NCBI GenBank assembly: GCA_934454035.1
Contig: CAKSFY010000020.1
Location: 1-25,614 of the forward strand
Length of the DNA: 25,614 bases
Direction: 5' to 3'
Origin: an uncultured Clostridia bacterium
GTDB taxonomy: Bacteria; Bacillota; Clostridia; UBA1381
The position numbers and the translations under genes are program-made. Positions 15,542 through 22,233 of the stretch are shown here, piece after piece. The notes beneath the pieces are model-generated. The model ran no database searches. It was not told where the DNA came from and saw nothing but the letters and a program-made list of their open reading frames with translations. Each line of letters starts with the position of its first letter. Position 1 is the stretch's first letter.

Positions 15542-16063
15542 ATGATTTTATATTTGGGCGATCGGGAAATGCTGGAATATATTCAAAGCATTTATCCGGG
15601 TGTATCAAGTGAAATATCAATTGAAGAAGCGGACAAGATTATAATATCGGAACATTCGCACGCTACCGTCTCCTGCGTCAGGTATGCCGATGAAAACGGT
15701 ATTCCTCTCCTTGGAATACTGGACGGATACAAAAGCGTTGCAGAAGGTTTCGGGGCCGATTGTATTCCCGTAGAAACATGCTCTGAGGGGAAGCAGGAAC
15801 TTGCAGTCTTGGACACAAGCGCTGCAATTCATGAAAACATCGGGCATGTGACTTTAATATGCAGAGGAGACCCTTCGGCATTGGATGAAGAGACTATTCC
15901 TCCGGAGCTTGACTGCATAGCCAGAGCCGAAACCGGCGAAATTATCTCTTTCCGCAAAAAAAATACGGACGGCAATTCTAATATTTATGCCGTCAACTAC
16001 TATTTAAATTCTCCGCTGACTCAATGCGGCGATATAATAATAAAAAACTTTACCAAATTATAA
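15542..16063 (+). CDS. Catalytically dead class I glutamine amidotransferase-like protein (GuaA GATase type)
   Basis: This 173-residue protein can be aligned along its whole length with the amidotransferase domain of GMP synthase. G-I-P-L-L-G-I-L-D-G (53-62) matches the nucleophile elbow P-V-L-G-I-C-Y-G. E-G-K-Q-E-L-A-V-L (82-90) matches the G-x-x-E-L stretch. C-R-G-D (107-110) matches S-H-G-D. A-V-N-Y-Y-L-N-S-P-L-T-x-x-G (150-163), then N-F, matches G-V-Q-F-H-P-E-V-x-H-T-x-x-G. All three catalytic residues are replaced: Cys by Leu60, His by Tyr154 and Glu by Asn156. It should not hydrolyse glutamine. The frame is intact and it heads an operon with hpt 19 bases later, so it is probably not a pseudogene. 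The ribosome site AAAGG is 12 bases from the ATG, rather far. A regulatory or ligand-binding role in purine metabolism is an inference. Confidence 0.72.
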   Translation: MILYLGDREMLEYIQSIYPGVSSEISIEEADKIIISEHSHATVSCVRYADENGIPLLGILDGYKSVAEGFGADCIPVETCSEGKQELAVLDTSAAIHENIGHVTLICRGDPSALDEETIPPELDCIARAETGEIISFRKKNTDGNSNIYAVNYYLNSPLTQCGDIIIKNFTKL

Positions 16064-16082
16064 TTTTGAAAGGACAATACCT

Positions 16083-16634
16083 ATGGAAAATTTGCATCCG
16101 TCAATAGAAAAAATTCTTGTAAGCAAAAGCGAACTTGAAAATGCGGTTGAGACTCTTGCCGCAAAAATAAACAGCGATTACGGCAGCGAACCGCTTACTC
16201 TTGTTATTATTCTCAAAGGAAGCATGATATTTGCGTCCGATTTGATGAGACATCTTACCATGCCTGTCACAATTGATTTTATGCAGGTTTCAAGCTACGG
16301 TTCCGGAACCGTTTCAAAAGGATTTATCAATATCAAAAAGGATTTATCCTCTGACATAAAAGGCAAAAACGTACTTATTATAGAAGATATTATCGATAGC
16401 GGAAACACGCTTAACAAACTGAAAGAGCTTTTAAAAGAGCGCAATCCCAAAAGTGTAAAAATCTGTACCATCTTAGATAAGCCGGACAGACGTGTCACCT
16501 CCGTGGAGGTTGAATATTCCGGTATAGTAATACCCGATGAATTTGTTGTAGGATACGGGCTTGACTACAACGAATATTTCCGCAATCTGCCTTATGTCGG
16601 AGTGTTAAAGCGCTGTATTTATGAGGAGAAATAG
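16083..16634 (+). CDS. hpt: Hypoxanthine phosphoribosyltransferase
   Basis: A 183-residue type I phosphoribosyltransferase that converts hypoxanthine and guanine with PRPP to IMP and GMP in purine salvage. The PRPP loop V-L-I-I-E-D-I-I-D-S-G-N-T-L occupies residues 97-110. The N-terminal P-loop-like L-K-G-S (44-47), the flexible-loop S-S-Y-G (70-73) and the base-recognition region around V-V-G-Y-G-L-D-Y (about 164-171) are all present. Length is normal. AAAGGA precedes the ATG. It sits between the amidotransferase-like gene and a rhamnosidase-like gene that begins one base after its stop codon, so the operon is tightly coupled. Confidence 0.96.
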   Translation: MENLHPSIEKILVSKSELENAVETLAAKINSDYGSEPLTLVIILKGSMIFASDLMRHLTMPVTIDFMQVSSYGSGTVSKGFINIKKDLSSDIKGKNVLIIEDIIDSGNTLNKLKELLKERNPKSVKICTILDKPDRRVTSVEVEYSGIVIPDEFVVGYGLDYNEYFRNLPYVGVLKRCIYEEK

Positions 16635-16635
16635 T

Positions 16636-18258
16636 ATGAAAATCTGCAATGCACAAAATGAAATTACAACAGAATATGTTCTGCCGGATAAAATTATAGT
16701 ATCCGAAAATGCACAAAACCCCGAATATCTTTTAAACGAGCATCCGAGACAGGCATTTTTGGGAGATGTTCCGGTGTGTATAATCAAAAAAGGCGGATAT
16801 ATACTTTACGATTTCGGAGAAGAATTTCACGGCGGTGCGGATTTTGTTATAGAAAAAGTCGAGGGTGCCGCAACTTACGCGAAAATAAGAACAGTATTTG
16901 GAGAAAGCGTGTCCGAAGTGCTCAGCTCGGTTGGTGAAAAAAATGCGGTCAACGAACATTCACCGCGTGATATTACGATTGAAACCGGATGGCTTTCACA
17001 TCATATTGTCGGAAACACCGGCTACAGATTCTTGAAACTTGAAGCTGTTGATGCTGATTTTCATATATCGTCACTGCAAGGCATCTCCAGAATCCGCAAG
17101 CTTGAATATAAAGGCTCGTTCCGCTCAGACAGTGAACGGCTGAACAAAATCTGGCAGGTCGGTGCAAGAACAGTCCATCTTAATATGCAGGAATATCTTT
17201 GGGACGGGATAAAACGCGATAAACTTGTCTGGATAGGTGATATGCATCCTGAATTTTCTTCAATTTCTATGGTTTTCGGAGATTATTCGGTTGTTAAAAA
17301 ATCGCTTGATTTTATAAGTTCCATGACGCCGCCCGATAAATGGTGCAACGGTCTTGCAAGCTACAGTATGTGGTGGATAAAAATTCAGCGTGATTTGTAT
17401 TGGTACGGCGGAGATTTTGAATATCTTAAAAGTACAGCCGGATTTTTAACCGATACTCTCAAAGCAATTACCTCCGCATATAAAAGCGGGACAGAATTCT
17501 CACATTTTTGCGAATGGAGCAGTGCTGAAACAGAGGATGAGGACGCGGGCTTTTATTCAATGTTGGTTATCGGTCTGGAGGCAGGAGCGGAGCTTTTGCA
17601 TATCTTAAAAGAAAACCCCGAACTTGCGGCAGAGTGTTCATGTCTTGCAGCCGACATCAAGAAAAAGACATTTACCGATGTGAAGAACAAGCAAGTTGCC
17701 GCAATTCTCGCACTCAGCGGAATATGTGATCCCAAAAAAATGTGCACAGACATAATAAAACCCGGCGGTGCAAAGGGGCTTTCAACCTTTTGGGGGTATT
17801 ATGTTCTCAATGCACTTGCCGAAAATAATGATATGTGCTTTGCGCTTGATATTATTGATAAATACTGGGGGGCAATGCTTGATATGGGTGCAACGACCTT
17901 TTGGGAGGATTTTGATATTGAATGGCTTGACAATGCGTCACCGATTGACCGAATATGCCCTCCGGATAAAAAAGATATTCACGGAGATTTCGGAAAATTC
18001 TGTTATAAAGGCCTGCGTCACAGTCTGTGTCATGGCTGGGCGAGCGGTCCGACAGCATTTTTATCGCGCAAGGTACTCGGAATAATCCCCGCTGAACCCG
18101 GATACAAAAAAATAAAGGTTCATCCGGATTTGGGCAACCTCACCTTTGCCGAAGGATGTGTCCCGACACCTTCCGGAATTATCAGGGTTCGCCACGAAAA
18201 AACAGGCAGCGAAATCAAAACTCAGCTTACACTCCCCAACGGGATTGAAAAAATATAA
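16636..18258 (+). CDS. GH78-like alpha-L-rhamnosidase family protein, short form
   Basis: A 540-residue protein with an N-terminal beta-sandwich remnant (about 50-150) and an (alpha/alpha)6 barrel (about 165-470) ending in a small beta domain (about 480-540). The barrel begins with the GH78 signature D-G-I-K-R-D-K-L-V-W-I-G-D (190-202), the counterpart of D-x-x-x-R-D-E-R-x-x-W-x-G-D. A second landmark is G-A-T-T-F-W-E-D (about 427-434), whose Glu is the likely catalytic base. Full-length GH78 enzymes usually have ~900 residues, so the accessory N-terminal domains are absent. No signal peptide: the enzyme would act inside the cell. The ribosome site AGGAG lies inside the hpt coding end. An upstream in-frame ATG at 16621 is rejected because it falls within hpt. 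Rhamnosidase activity is inferred. Confidence 0.85.
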   Translation: MKICNAQNEITTEYVLPDKIIVSENAQNPEYLLNEHPRQAFLGDVPVCIIKKGGYILYDFGEEFHGGADFVIEKVEGAATYAKIRTVFGESVSEVLSSVGEKNAVNEHSPRDITIETGWLSHHIVGNTGYRFLKLEAVDADFHISSLQGISRIRKLEYKGSFRSDSERLNKIWQVGARTVHLNMQEYLWDGIKRDKLVWIGDMHPEFSSISMVFGDYSVVKKSLDFISSMTPPDKWCNGLASYSMWWIKIQRDLYWYGGDFEYLKSTAGFLTDTLKAITSAYKSGTEFSHFCEWSSAETEDEDAGFYSMLVIGLEAGAELLHILKENPELAAECSCLAADIKKKTFTDVKNKQVAAILALSGICDPKKMCTDIIKPGGAKGLSTFWGYYVLNALAENNDMCFALDIIDKYWGAMLDMGATTFWEDFDIEWLDNASPIDRICPPDKKDIHGDFGKFCYKGLRHSLCHGWASGPTAFLSRKVLGIIPAEPGYKKIKVHPDLGNLTFAEGCVPTPSGIIRVRHEKTGSEIKTQLTLPNGIEKI

Positions 18259-18270
18259 GGAGGAAAAAAC

Positions 18271-18612
18271 ATGGATTGCTTATTTTGTAAAATTATTAAC
18301 GGAGAGATACCCTCCACAAAGGTTTATGAGGATGATATGGTTTATGCATTCCGCGATATAGCGCCGCAAGCACCGGAGCATATTGTCATAATCCCGAAAA
18401 TCCATATCGGTTCGGCTAATGAAATTAGCGAAGAAAACAGCCGCTATGTGGCACATATATTCGAAGTTATCGCAAAGCTCGCAAAAGAGCTCGGAATTGA
18501 CGAAAAAGGATACCGTGTCATAAACAACTGCGGCGAATACGGAGGTCAGACCGTTCCGCATCTGCATTTTCATTTAACCGGCGGCAGACAATTCGGATGG
18601 CCTGCAGGCTGA
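18271..18612 (+). CDS. hinT: HIT family nucleoside phosphoramidase/hydrolase (HinT-like)
   Basis: A 113-residue histidine-triad protein. The active-site motif H-L-H-F-H-L (H97, H99, H101) is intact, and the N-terminus has C-L-F-C-K-I-I (3-9), common in bacterial HinT proteins. HinT hydrolyses AMP- and GMP-linked phosphoramidates and similar adducts such as aminoacyl-adenylate by-products. Length and ending (F-G-W-P-A-G) are typical. The ribosome site AAGGAGG is well placed. It is the last gene of the hpt operon, 12 bases after the rhamnosidase-like gene, and is followed by a terminator. Confidence 0.95.
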   Translation: MDCLFCKIINGEIPSTKVYEDDMVYAFRDIAPQAPEHIVIIPKIHIGSANEISEENSRYVAHIFEVIAKLAKELGIDEKGYRVINNCGEYGGQTVPHLHFHLTGGRQFGWPAG

Positions 18613-18637
18613 TAAAATATTTTATTTAAAGTATAAG

Positions 18638-18685
18638 ATCAAGTATTTATTTGTAAATTGCACAAAAAAATACTTGATTTTTTCT
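18638..18685 (+). terminator. Terminator of the hpt-hinT operon
   Basis: ATCAAGTATTT (18638-18648) and its exact reverse complement (18668-18678) form an 11-bp stem with a 19-base loop, followed by a T-rich tail. The 3' arm also contains the -35 box of the next promoter. Confidence 0.7.
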
Positions 18686-18702
18686 TGTATTTGTTATATA
18701 AT
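18674..18702 (+). promoter_or_regulatory. Sigma-A promoter of the multi-pass membrane protein gene
   Basis: TTGATT (18674-18679), a 17-base spacer and TATAAT (18697-18702) stand 32 bases before the start codon. The -35 box is embedded in the terminator of the preceding operon. Confidence 0.8.
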
Positions 18703-18734
18703 ATAAACAATAAATTTTATCAGGAAGTGAAGAT

Positions 18735-19418
18735 ATGTTTCAAACAAAAATGAAGCTTATAACCGTTAAAGGATTATTTGCAATATCGGCAGCGTTTTGC
18801 GTATACTACTTATCTACCACACATTTTGAATTTATGCTGTCACTTTTTCACTATATGAAATTCAATCTGTCATCTGTTTCTTATACATTGCTCAGATTAT
18901 TGCAAGTTCTGTTCCCCATATTTTTATTAGTTCCCGAAAAAGGGATAAACAAGGCTCATCTGCTCAAATATACCGCGTTGGCAATCGGAATACTTTATAT
19001 TCTCGGAAGCTCATGGATTATATATTATCTTGCGGCAAACCCGATGTCCATGCTTTCAAATTTGGAATTCACAAAAGAGTTTCTGCAATTGAATGCGCTG
19101 AATTTCGGCTATCTGGTTTGGGATTCATATGACGGATATTCTGTTTTGTTCAGTTTAATCGAAGCAGCTGTTTACATATTGCTTGCTTTCAGCATATCTG
19201 TAAGGCGGCGCAAAACCATCGCAATTTATTGGATAAGCGCAATTCTAAGCATAGCGATGCCGTTTTTATATGTTTTTGTAATAAGCGGAATCGGCAAATT
19301 TTCTTCTATGTTCCTCCAAAAAAATACCATTCTGTTTGTGGCTCATATTTTTACCGGTGCAGGTCTCATAGTTGCCGGCTCGGATCGCAGAATGTGGGAG
19401 GATACTGTCTGGCAGTAA
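18735..19418 (+). CDS. Multi-pass membrane protein of unknown function
   Basis: I do not recognise a family for this 227-residue protein. Hydrophobic segments lie near residues 11-29, 47-66, 75-98, 130-150, 160-182 and 193-212, suggesting about six membrane passes. A conserved-looking N-F-G-Y-L-V-W-D-S-Y-D-G-Y-S stretch (about 118-131) precedes the fourth, and R-R-R-K (154-157) gives a positive-inside signal. The gene has a good promoter, GGAAGTGA before the ATG, and a terminator after it, so it is a stand-alone unit convergent with the M23 gene. No catalytic motif is apparent. Confidence 0.8.
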   Translation: MFQTKMKLITVKGLFAISAAFCVYYLSTTHFEFMLSLFHYMKFNLSSVSYTLLRLLQVLFPIFLLVPEKGINKAHLLKYTALAIGILYILGSSWIIYYLAANPMSMLSNLEFTKEFLQLNALNFGYLVWDSYDGYSVLFSLIEAAVYILLAFSISVRRRKTIAIYWISAILSIAMPFLYVFVISGIGKFSSMFLQKNTILFVAHIFTGAGLIVAGSDRRMWEDTVWQ

Positions 19419-19421
19419 TTA

Positions 19422-19458
19422 CAAAAAAAGTGCAGCATTGTTCGCTGCACTTTTTTTG
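19422..19458. terminator. Bidirectional terminator between convergent genes
   Basis: Bases 19422-19436 and 19444-19458 are exact reverse complements (15 bp, GTGCAGC core flanked by a seven-A and a seven-T run) with a 7-base loop. It serves both the membrane protein gene (plus) and the M23 gene (minus, stop at 19470). Confidence 0.93.
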
Positions 19459-19469
19459 TTTGCAATCGG

Positions 19470-20150
19470 TTATTTCAAATATTCTGTCGGATTAACGGGA
19501 TTATCATCTTTTATTACTTCAAAATGCAAATGCGGCTCTTTTGTAAAATCAGCCAATGCCGAATTGCCTACCGTTCCGATTTCATCGCCGGCACGAACAT
19601 TTTGTCCGCTTAAATTCAAATCAGAATCAGCCAGATTTGCATACATTGTCTTTATCCCGTTTTCGTGATCTATTACTATACAATTACCCATACTGTCCGA
19701 GTAAACCGACTCGACAACTCCGTCAGCACTTGCAAGAACCTTTTCACCCTCTTTTGCTTTAAAGTCCACGCCGTTGTGACTTCTCCAATCGGACAGTTCT
19801 TTATTGTAAATGAGGTTATCACCCGAAAACTCCGCAGTGATTTTACCGCTTATCGGATACTTCAACGCAGGGGTATTATCCTCGGCATAGACATTATTCG
19901 ATGCCGGAGCCGCATCCTCTTTTTTTACCGGGACGCTTTTTTTCTCTTCTTCCTTTGCCGTCGGCTGTGAAATTTCCGATATATTCTGCGTAATTTTATT
20001 TTCCGTAATTTTTTCCGGCTCTTTTATTTCTTTTTTGGAATTGCCTGCAAACCAACTTACATAGCCGACCGTTGCTATTACCAGTACACAGCAGCATACG
20101 GCTATGTAAAAGCCTCTGTTTTTGCTCGCTTCGTTTTTGTTTCTGTTCAT
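19470..20150 (-). CDS. SpoIIQ-like M23 (LytM) metallopeptidase-domain protein
   Basis: A 226-residue protein with one N-terminal membrane segment (about 14-34), a charged K/E-rich linker (35-85), and a C-terminal LytM domain (about 97-226). The zinc ligands are all present: H125-x-x-x-D129 and H207-x-H209. The segment L-S-D-W-R-S-H-N-G-V-D-F (119-130) is characteristic of SpoIIQ, the forespore membrane protein that joins the mother-cell channel during engulfment. B. subtilis SpoIIQ has lost part of the site, while this copy is intact as in several Clostridia. The divergent neighbour is an MreB-like gene; in B. subtilis spoIIQ lies close to spoIIID and mbl. SpoIIQ identity is a reasonable inference. 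A general peptidoglycan hydrolase is the alternative. Confidence 0.85.
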   Translation of the reverse strand: MNRNKNEASKNRGFYIAVCCCVLVIATVGYVSWFAGNSKKEIKEPEKITENKITQNISEISQPTAKEEEKKSVPVKKEDAAPASNNVYAEDNTPALKYPISGKITAEFSGDNLIYNKELSDWRSHNGVDFKAKEGEKVLASADGVVESVYSDSMGNCIVIDHENGIKTMYANLADSDLNLSGQNVRAGDEIGTVGNSALADFTKEPHLHFEVIKDDNPVNPTEYLK

Positions 20151-20232
20151 CGATATTCGGTCCTTTCAACAATTTATTTTTCGTTTACAATCGTATTTTA
20201 ACCACAAGCAAAAAAAATATGCAAAATTTTTA

Positions 20233-20261
20233 TTGATTTTTTTCGGAAAATAATATACAAT
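20233..20261 (+). promoter_or_regulatory. Sigma-A promoter of the MreB-like gene
   Basis: TTGATT (20233-20238), a 17-base spacer and TACAAT (20256-20261) lie 32 bases before the start codon, with an AAAGG ribosome site at 20279-20283. Confidence 0.75.
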
Positions 20262-20293
20262 AATATTATTGAAAGCTGAAAGGACGAATAAAA

Positions 20294-21310
20294 TTGAAAT
20301 TTAACATGGGTGAAAATATCTGCATTGATGCAGGAAGTGAATATACAAGTATATATATATCGGGCAAGGGTCTTGTCCTCAGAGAACACTCGGCAATATG
20401 CCGCCGCATTAATACCGGCAAAATTATAGCAGTCGGTGACGAAGCCTCATCTGCCGAAGAACGTCTGCCTAAAACTTTAAAAATCATCCGTCCGATACAA
20501 AACGGAGTAATATGCGACATTAAAGCTGCAAAGGATTTGTTATCCCTGCTTATTAACAAGGTACGCAGCAACAAGCTTATCAAACCGCGCATTATGATTT
20601 CCGTTCCGGGAGAAATAACCGAAGTTGAAGGACGCGCAGTTGTAGATACTGTAATGCAGGCAGGAGCACGGCAGGTAATTATAGTTCCTGCGCCTGTTGT
20701 GTCCGCTCTCGGCGCAGGATGCGATGTCACTATTGCAAGAGGACTAATGACACTTGATATAGGCGCTGAAAAAACCGAAATGGCAGCAATCTCTCTGTGC
20801 CATCCGGTTATAAGCAAGACCCTTAAAATGGGTGCAAACAGTTTCACCGAGGATTTAAAAGTATTTCTCCGCAAAAAATATAATCTTGAAACAGGCACAC
20901 ATACTGCCGAAAAAGCCAAAATCACACTCGGTGCCCTCTCCCCTGTTCCGGCAAAAACAATAGACATATGCGGTGCCGATATATCAACCCATTTACCAAG
21001 AAAAATAACAGTTTCAACCACAGATATTTCCGACATTTACGAAGAACGTCTCGATAAAATTGCAAAGCTGATAAAAGAATCTTTGGACGAAATACCTCCC
21101 GAGCTTGCAGGAGATATTCTGTCTGACGGCATTCTCTTGGTTGGCGGCGGCGCTAAGCTTGATGGAATTGCCGATAAATTGCGGATTAAAAGCGGAATTA
21201 AAATTTATACCGCCGAAAATCCCGAACTATGCAATATCAAAGGTACCGGGCTTGCTTTTGAGCATATAGACGAGCTGCCGGATATTGTTCAAAGCTATCA
21301 TAATCTGTAG
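20294..21310 (+). CDS. MreB/Mbl-like actin homologue with degenerate ATPase motifs
   Basis: A 338-residue MreB-family protein of normal length. The fold-defining strings are clear: G-K-G-L-V-L (24-29), I-R-P-I-Q-N-G-V-I (65-73), S-V-P-G-E-I-T-E-V-E (103-112), A-G-A-R-Q-V (123-128), P-P-E-L-A-G-D-I (268-275) and G-G-G-A-K-L (284-289). Residues that handle ATP are altered. Phosphate-1 D-L-G-T-A-N-T is D-A-G-S-E-Y-T (12-18), phosphate-2 D-I-G-G-G-T-T is D-I-G-A-E-K-T (155-161), and the catalytic Glu of E-E-P-M is Ala133. It may polymerise without hydrolysis or act as a partner of true MreB. The start is TTG, supported by AAAGG ten bases upstream; the next ATG is too far. It is divergent from the SpoIIQ-like gene, suggesting a sporulation or cell-shape role. 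Confidence 0.88.
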   Translation: MKFNMGENICIDAGSEYTSIYISGKGLVLREHSAICRRINTGKIIAVGDEASSAEERLPKTLKIIRPIQNGVICDIKAAKDLLSLLINKVRSNKLIKPRIMISVPGEITEVEGRAVVDTVMQAGARQVIIVPAPVVSALGAGCDVTIARGLMTLDIGAEKTEMAAISLCHPVISKTLKMGANSFTEDLKVFLRKKYNLETGTHTAEKAKITLGALSPVPAKTIDICGADISTHLPRKITVSTTDISDIYEERLDKIAKLIKESLDEIPPELAGDILSDGILLVGGGAKLDGIADKLRIKSGIKIYTAENPELCNIKGTGLAFEHIDELPDIVQSYHNL

Positions 21311-21316
21311 ACAACT

Positions 21317-21344
21317 AATGCCTTGCCGATTACGGCAAGGCATT
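21317..21344. terminator. Shared terminator hairpin overlapping the end of the AraC gene
   Basis: AATGCCTTGCCG (21317-21328) and its exact reverse complement (21333-21344) enclose a 4-base loop. The TAA of the AraC gene (21330-21332) is in the loop and one arm encodes its last codons. T-runs are weak on both sides, so efficiency is uncertain. Confidence 0.65.
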
Positions 21345-22094
21345 TCTGTATTCAACCGTCATTTTCGGCGAATAACCAAAATATTTTTTATACAGTCTTG
21401 AAAAATAATTATAATTTGAATATCCCAAATATTCCGAAATGCTTTCAAGAGACATTTCACCTTTTAAAATAAGTTCTTCAGCAAACTGCATTTTCTTTTC
21501 ATTTATATATGACACAACCGTTTTCCCGGTCTCTTTTTTAAATAAATATGCACAATATTCCTCCGACAAGCTGACTTCGCGGCACATGTTTTTTAAAGAT
21601 ATCGGCTCTGTTATATGAACTGCCGCATAGTTGAGCATTGTACGAATGTATTTGTTCATAGAGATATTCTCGTTTAAATTAATTAACTCATATAAAACTG
21701 CATTCAAAATACAGGCGCATTTTTCATGGTCATAGTTTTGATTATGAATATTCGGAAAAGGAAATACCGACAAAAGATTCTTTAATTCCTCTGTGATGAT
21801 GGATGGCATATACTCCGGCAATGTAACCTCTTTCCCCTCCGAAAAATAAAAATTATAGCTTACATATTTAACATTCACTACCGCAAAATCACGTTTTCTC
21901 AAAGTTCCGGGCGGCAAAAATATCGCGTCATTCTTTTTAAGAACCGTTTTTTTGCCGTTTATGTAATAAACCATCACTCCCTCCAGTACAAATGTCAAAT
22001 CGTAATAAGCTATAGCAAATTCCGGAATCGCAATACATTTATTATATTTAGTATTCGCATAATTTTCTATTGAGTCGATTAAAAAATCAATCAT
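21330..22094 (-). CDS. AraC-family transcriptional regulator
   Basis: A 254-residue regulator. The N-terminal ~140 residues include a cupin-like sensor segment (Y-Y-I-N-G-K-K-T-V-L-K-K-N-D-A-I-F-L-P-P-G, about 43-63) typical of sugar-responsive AraC proteins. The C-terminal ~100 residues hold the two helix-turn-helix motifs, with I-S-L-K-N-M-C-R-E-V-S-L-S (about 160-172) and the signature Y-L-G-Y-S-N-Y-N-Y-F-S-R-L-Y-K-K-Y-F-G-Y-S-P (about 223-244). It is divergent from the GH2 gene and has a strong promoter, so it is likely to control that gene in response to a carbohydrate. The ribosome site AAGGAG supports the ATG. Confidence 0.95.
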   Translation of the reverse strand: MIDFLIDSIENYANTKYNKCIAIPEFAIAYYDLTFVLEGVMVYYINGKKTVLKKNDAIFLPPGTLRKRDFAVVNVKYVSYNFYFSEGKEVTLPEYMPSIITEELKNLLSVFPFPNIHNQNYDHEKCACILNAVLYELINLNENISMNKYIRTMLNYAAVHITEPISLKNMCREVSLSEEYCAYLFKKETGKTVVSYINEKKMQFAEELILKGEMSLESISEYLGYSNYNYFSRLYKKYFGYSPKMTVEYRNALP

Positions 22095-22140
22095 AATTAT
22101 CTCCTTAAAATAGTGCTAAAAATCAAATAATAAGTTAAAA

Positions 22141-22171
22141 TTGTTCATTCACTTATATATTCTTATATGAT
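22141..22171 (+). promoter_or_regulatory. Possible promoter of the GH2 gene
   Basis: TTGTTC (22141-22146) with TATATG 17 bases later (22164-22169) or TATGAT 19 bases later (22166-22171) lies about 63 bases before the GH2 start. The weak match fits a promoter that needs an activator. Confidence 0.4.
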
Positions 22172-22182
22172 ACAATATATCA
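22168..22182. promoter_or_regulatory. Candidate operator between divergent AraC and GH2 promoters
   Basis: TGATA (22168-22172) and TATCA (22178-22182) form a short dyad with a 5-base spacer, overlapping the -10 box of the AraC promoter and the -10 region of the GH2 promoter. It is short and AT-rich, so chance is a fair alternative. Confidence 0.3.
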
Positions 22183-22202
22183 CAACAAAATACATATGTC
22201 AA
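22174..22202 (-). promoter_or_regulatory. Sigma-A promoter of the AraC gene
   Basis: On the minus strand TTGACA (22197-22202), a 17-base spacer and TATATT (22174-22179) form a near-consensus promoter about 80 bases before the AraC start. Confidence 0.78.
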
Positions 22203-22233
22203 TATATTAATTTAATTCAAGGAGGAAAAGAAA

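Noticed and set aside
15542..16063. Reading the GATase-like gene as a pseudogene
   Set aside because: The frame is complete from start to stop, motif spacing is kept, and it heads a tightly spaced operon; loss of catalytic residues alone does not show decay.
20266..21036. 256-codon open frame opposite the MreB-like gene
   Set aside because: The plus strand encodes a clear MreB homologue; the opposite frame shows no family features.
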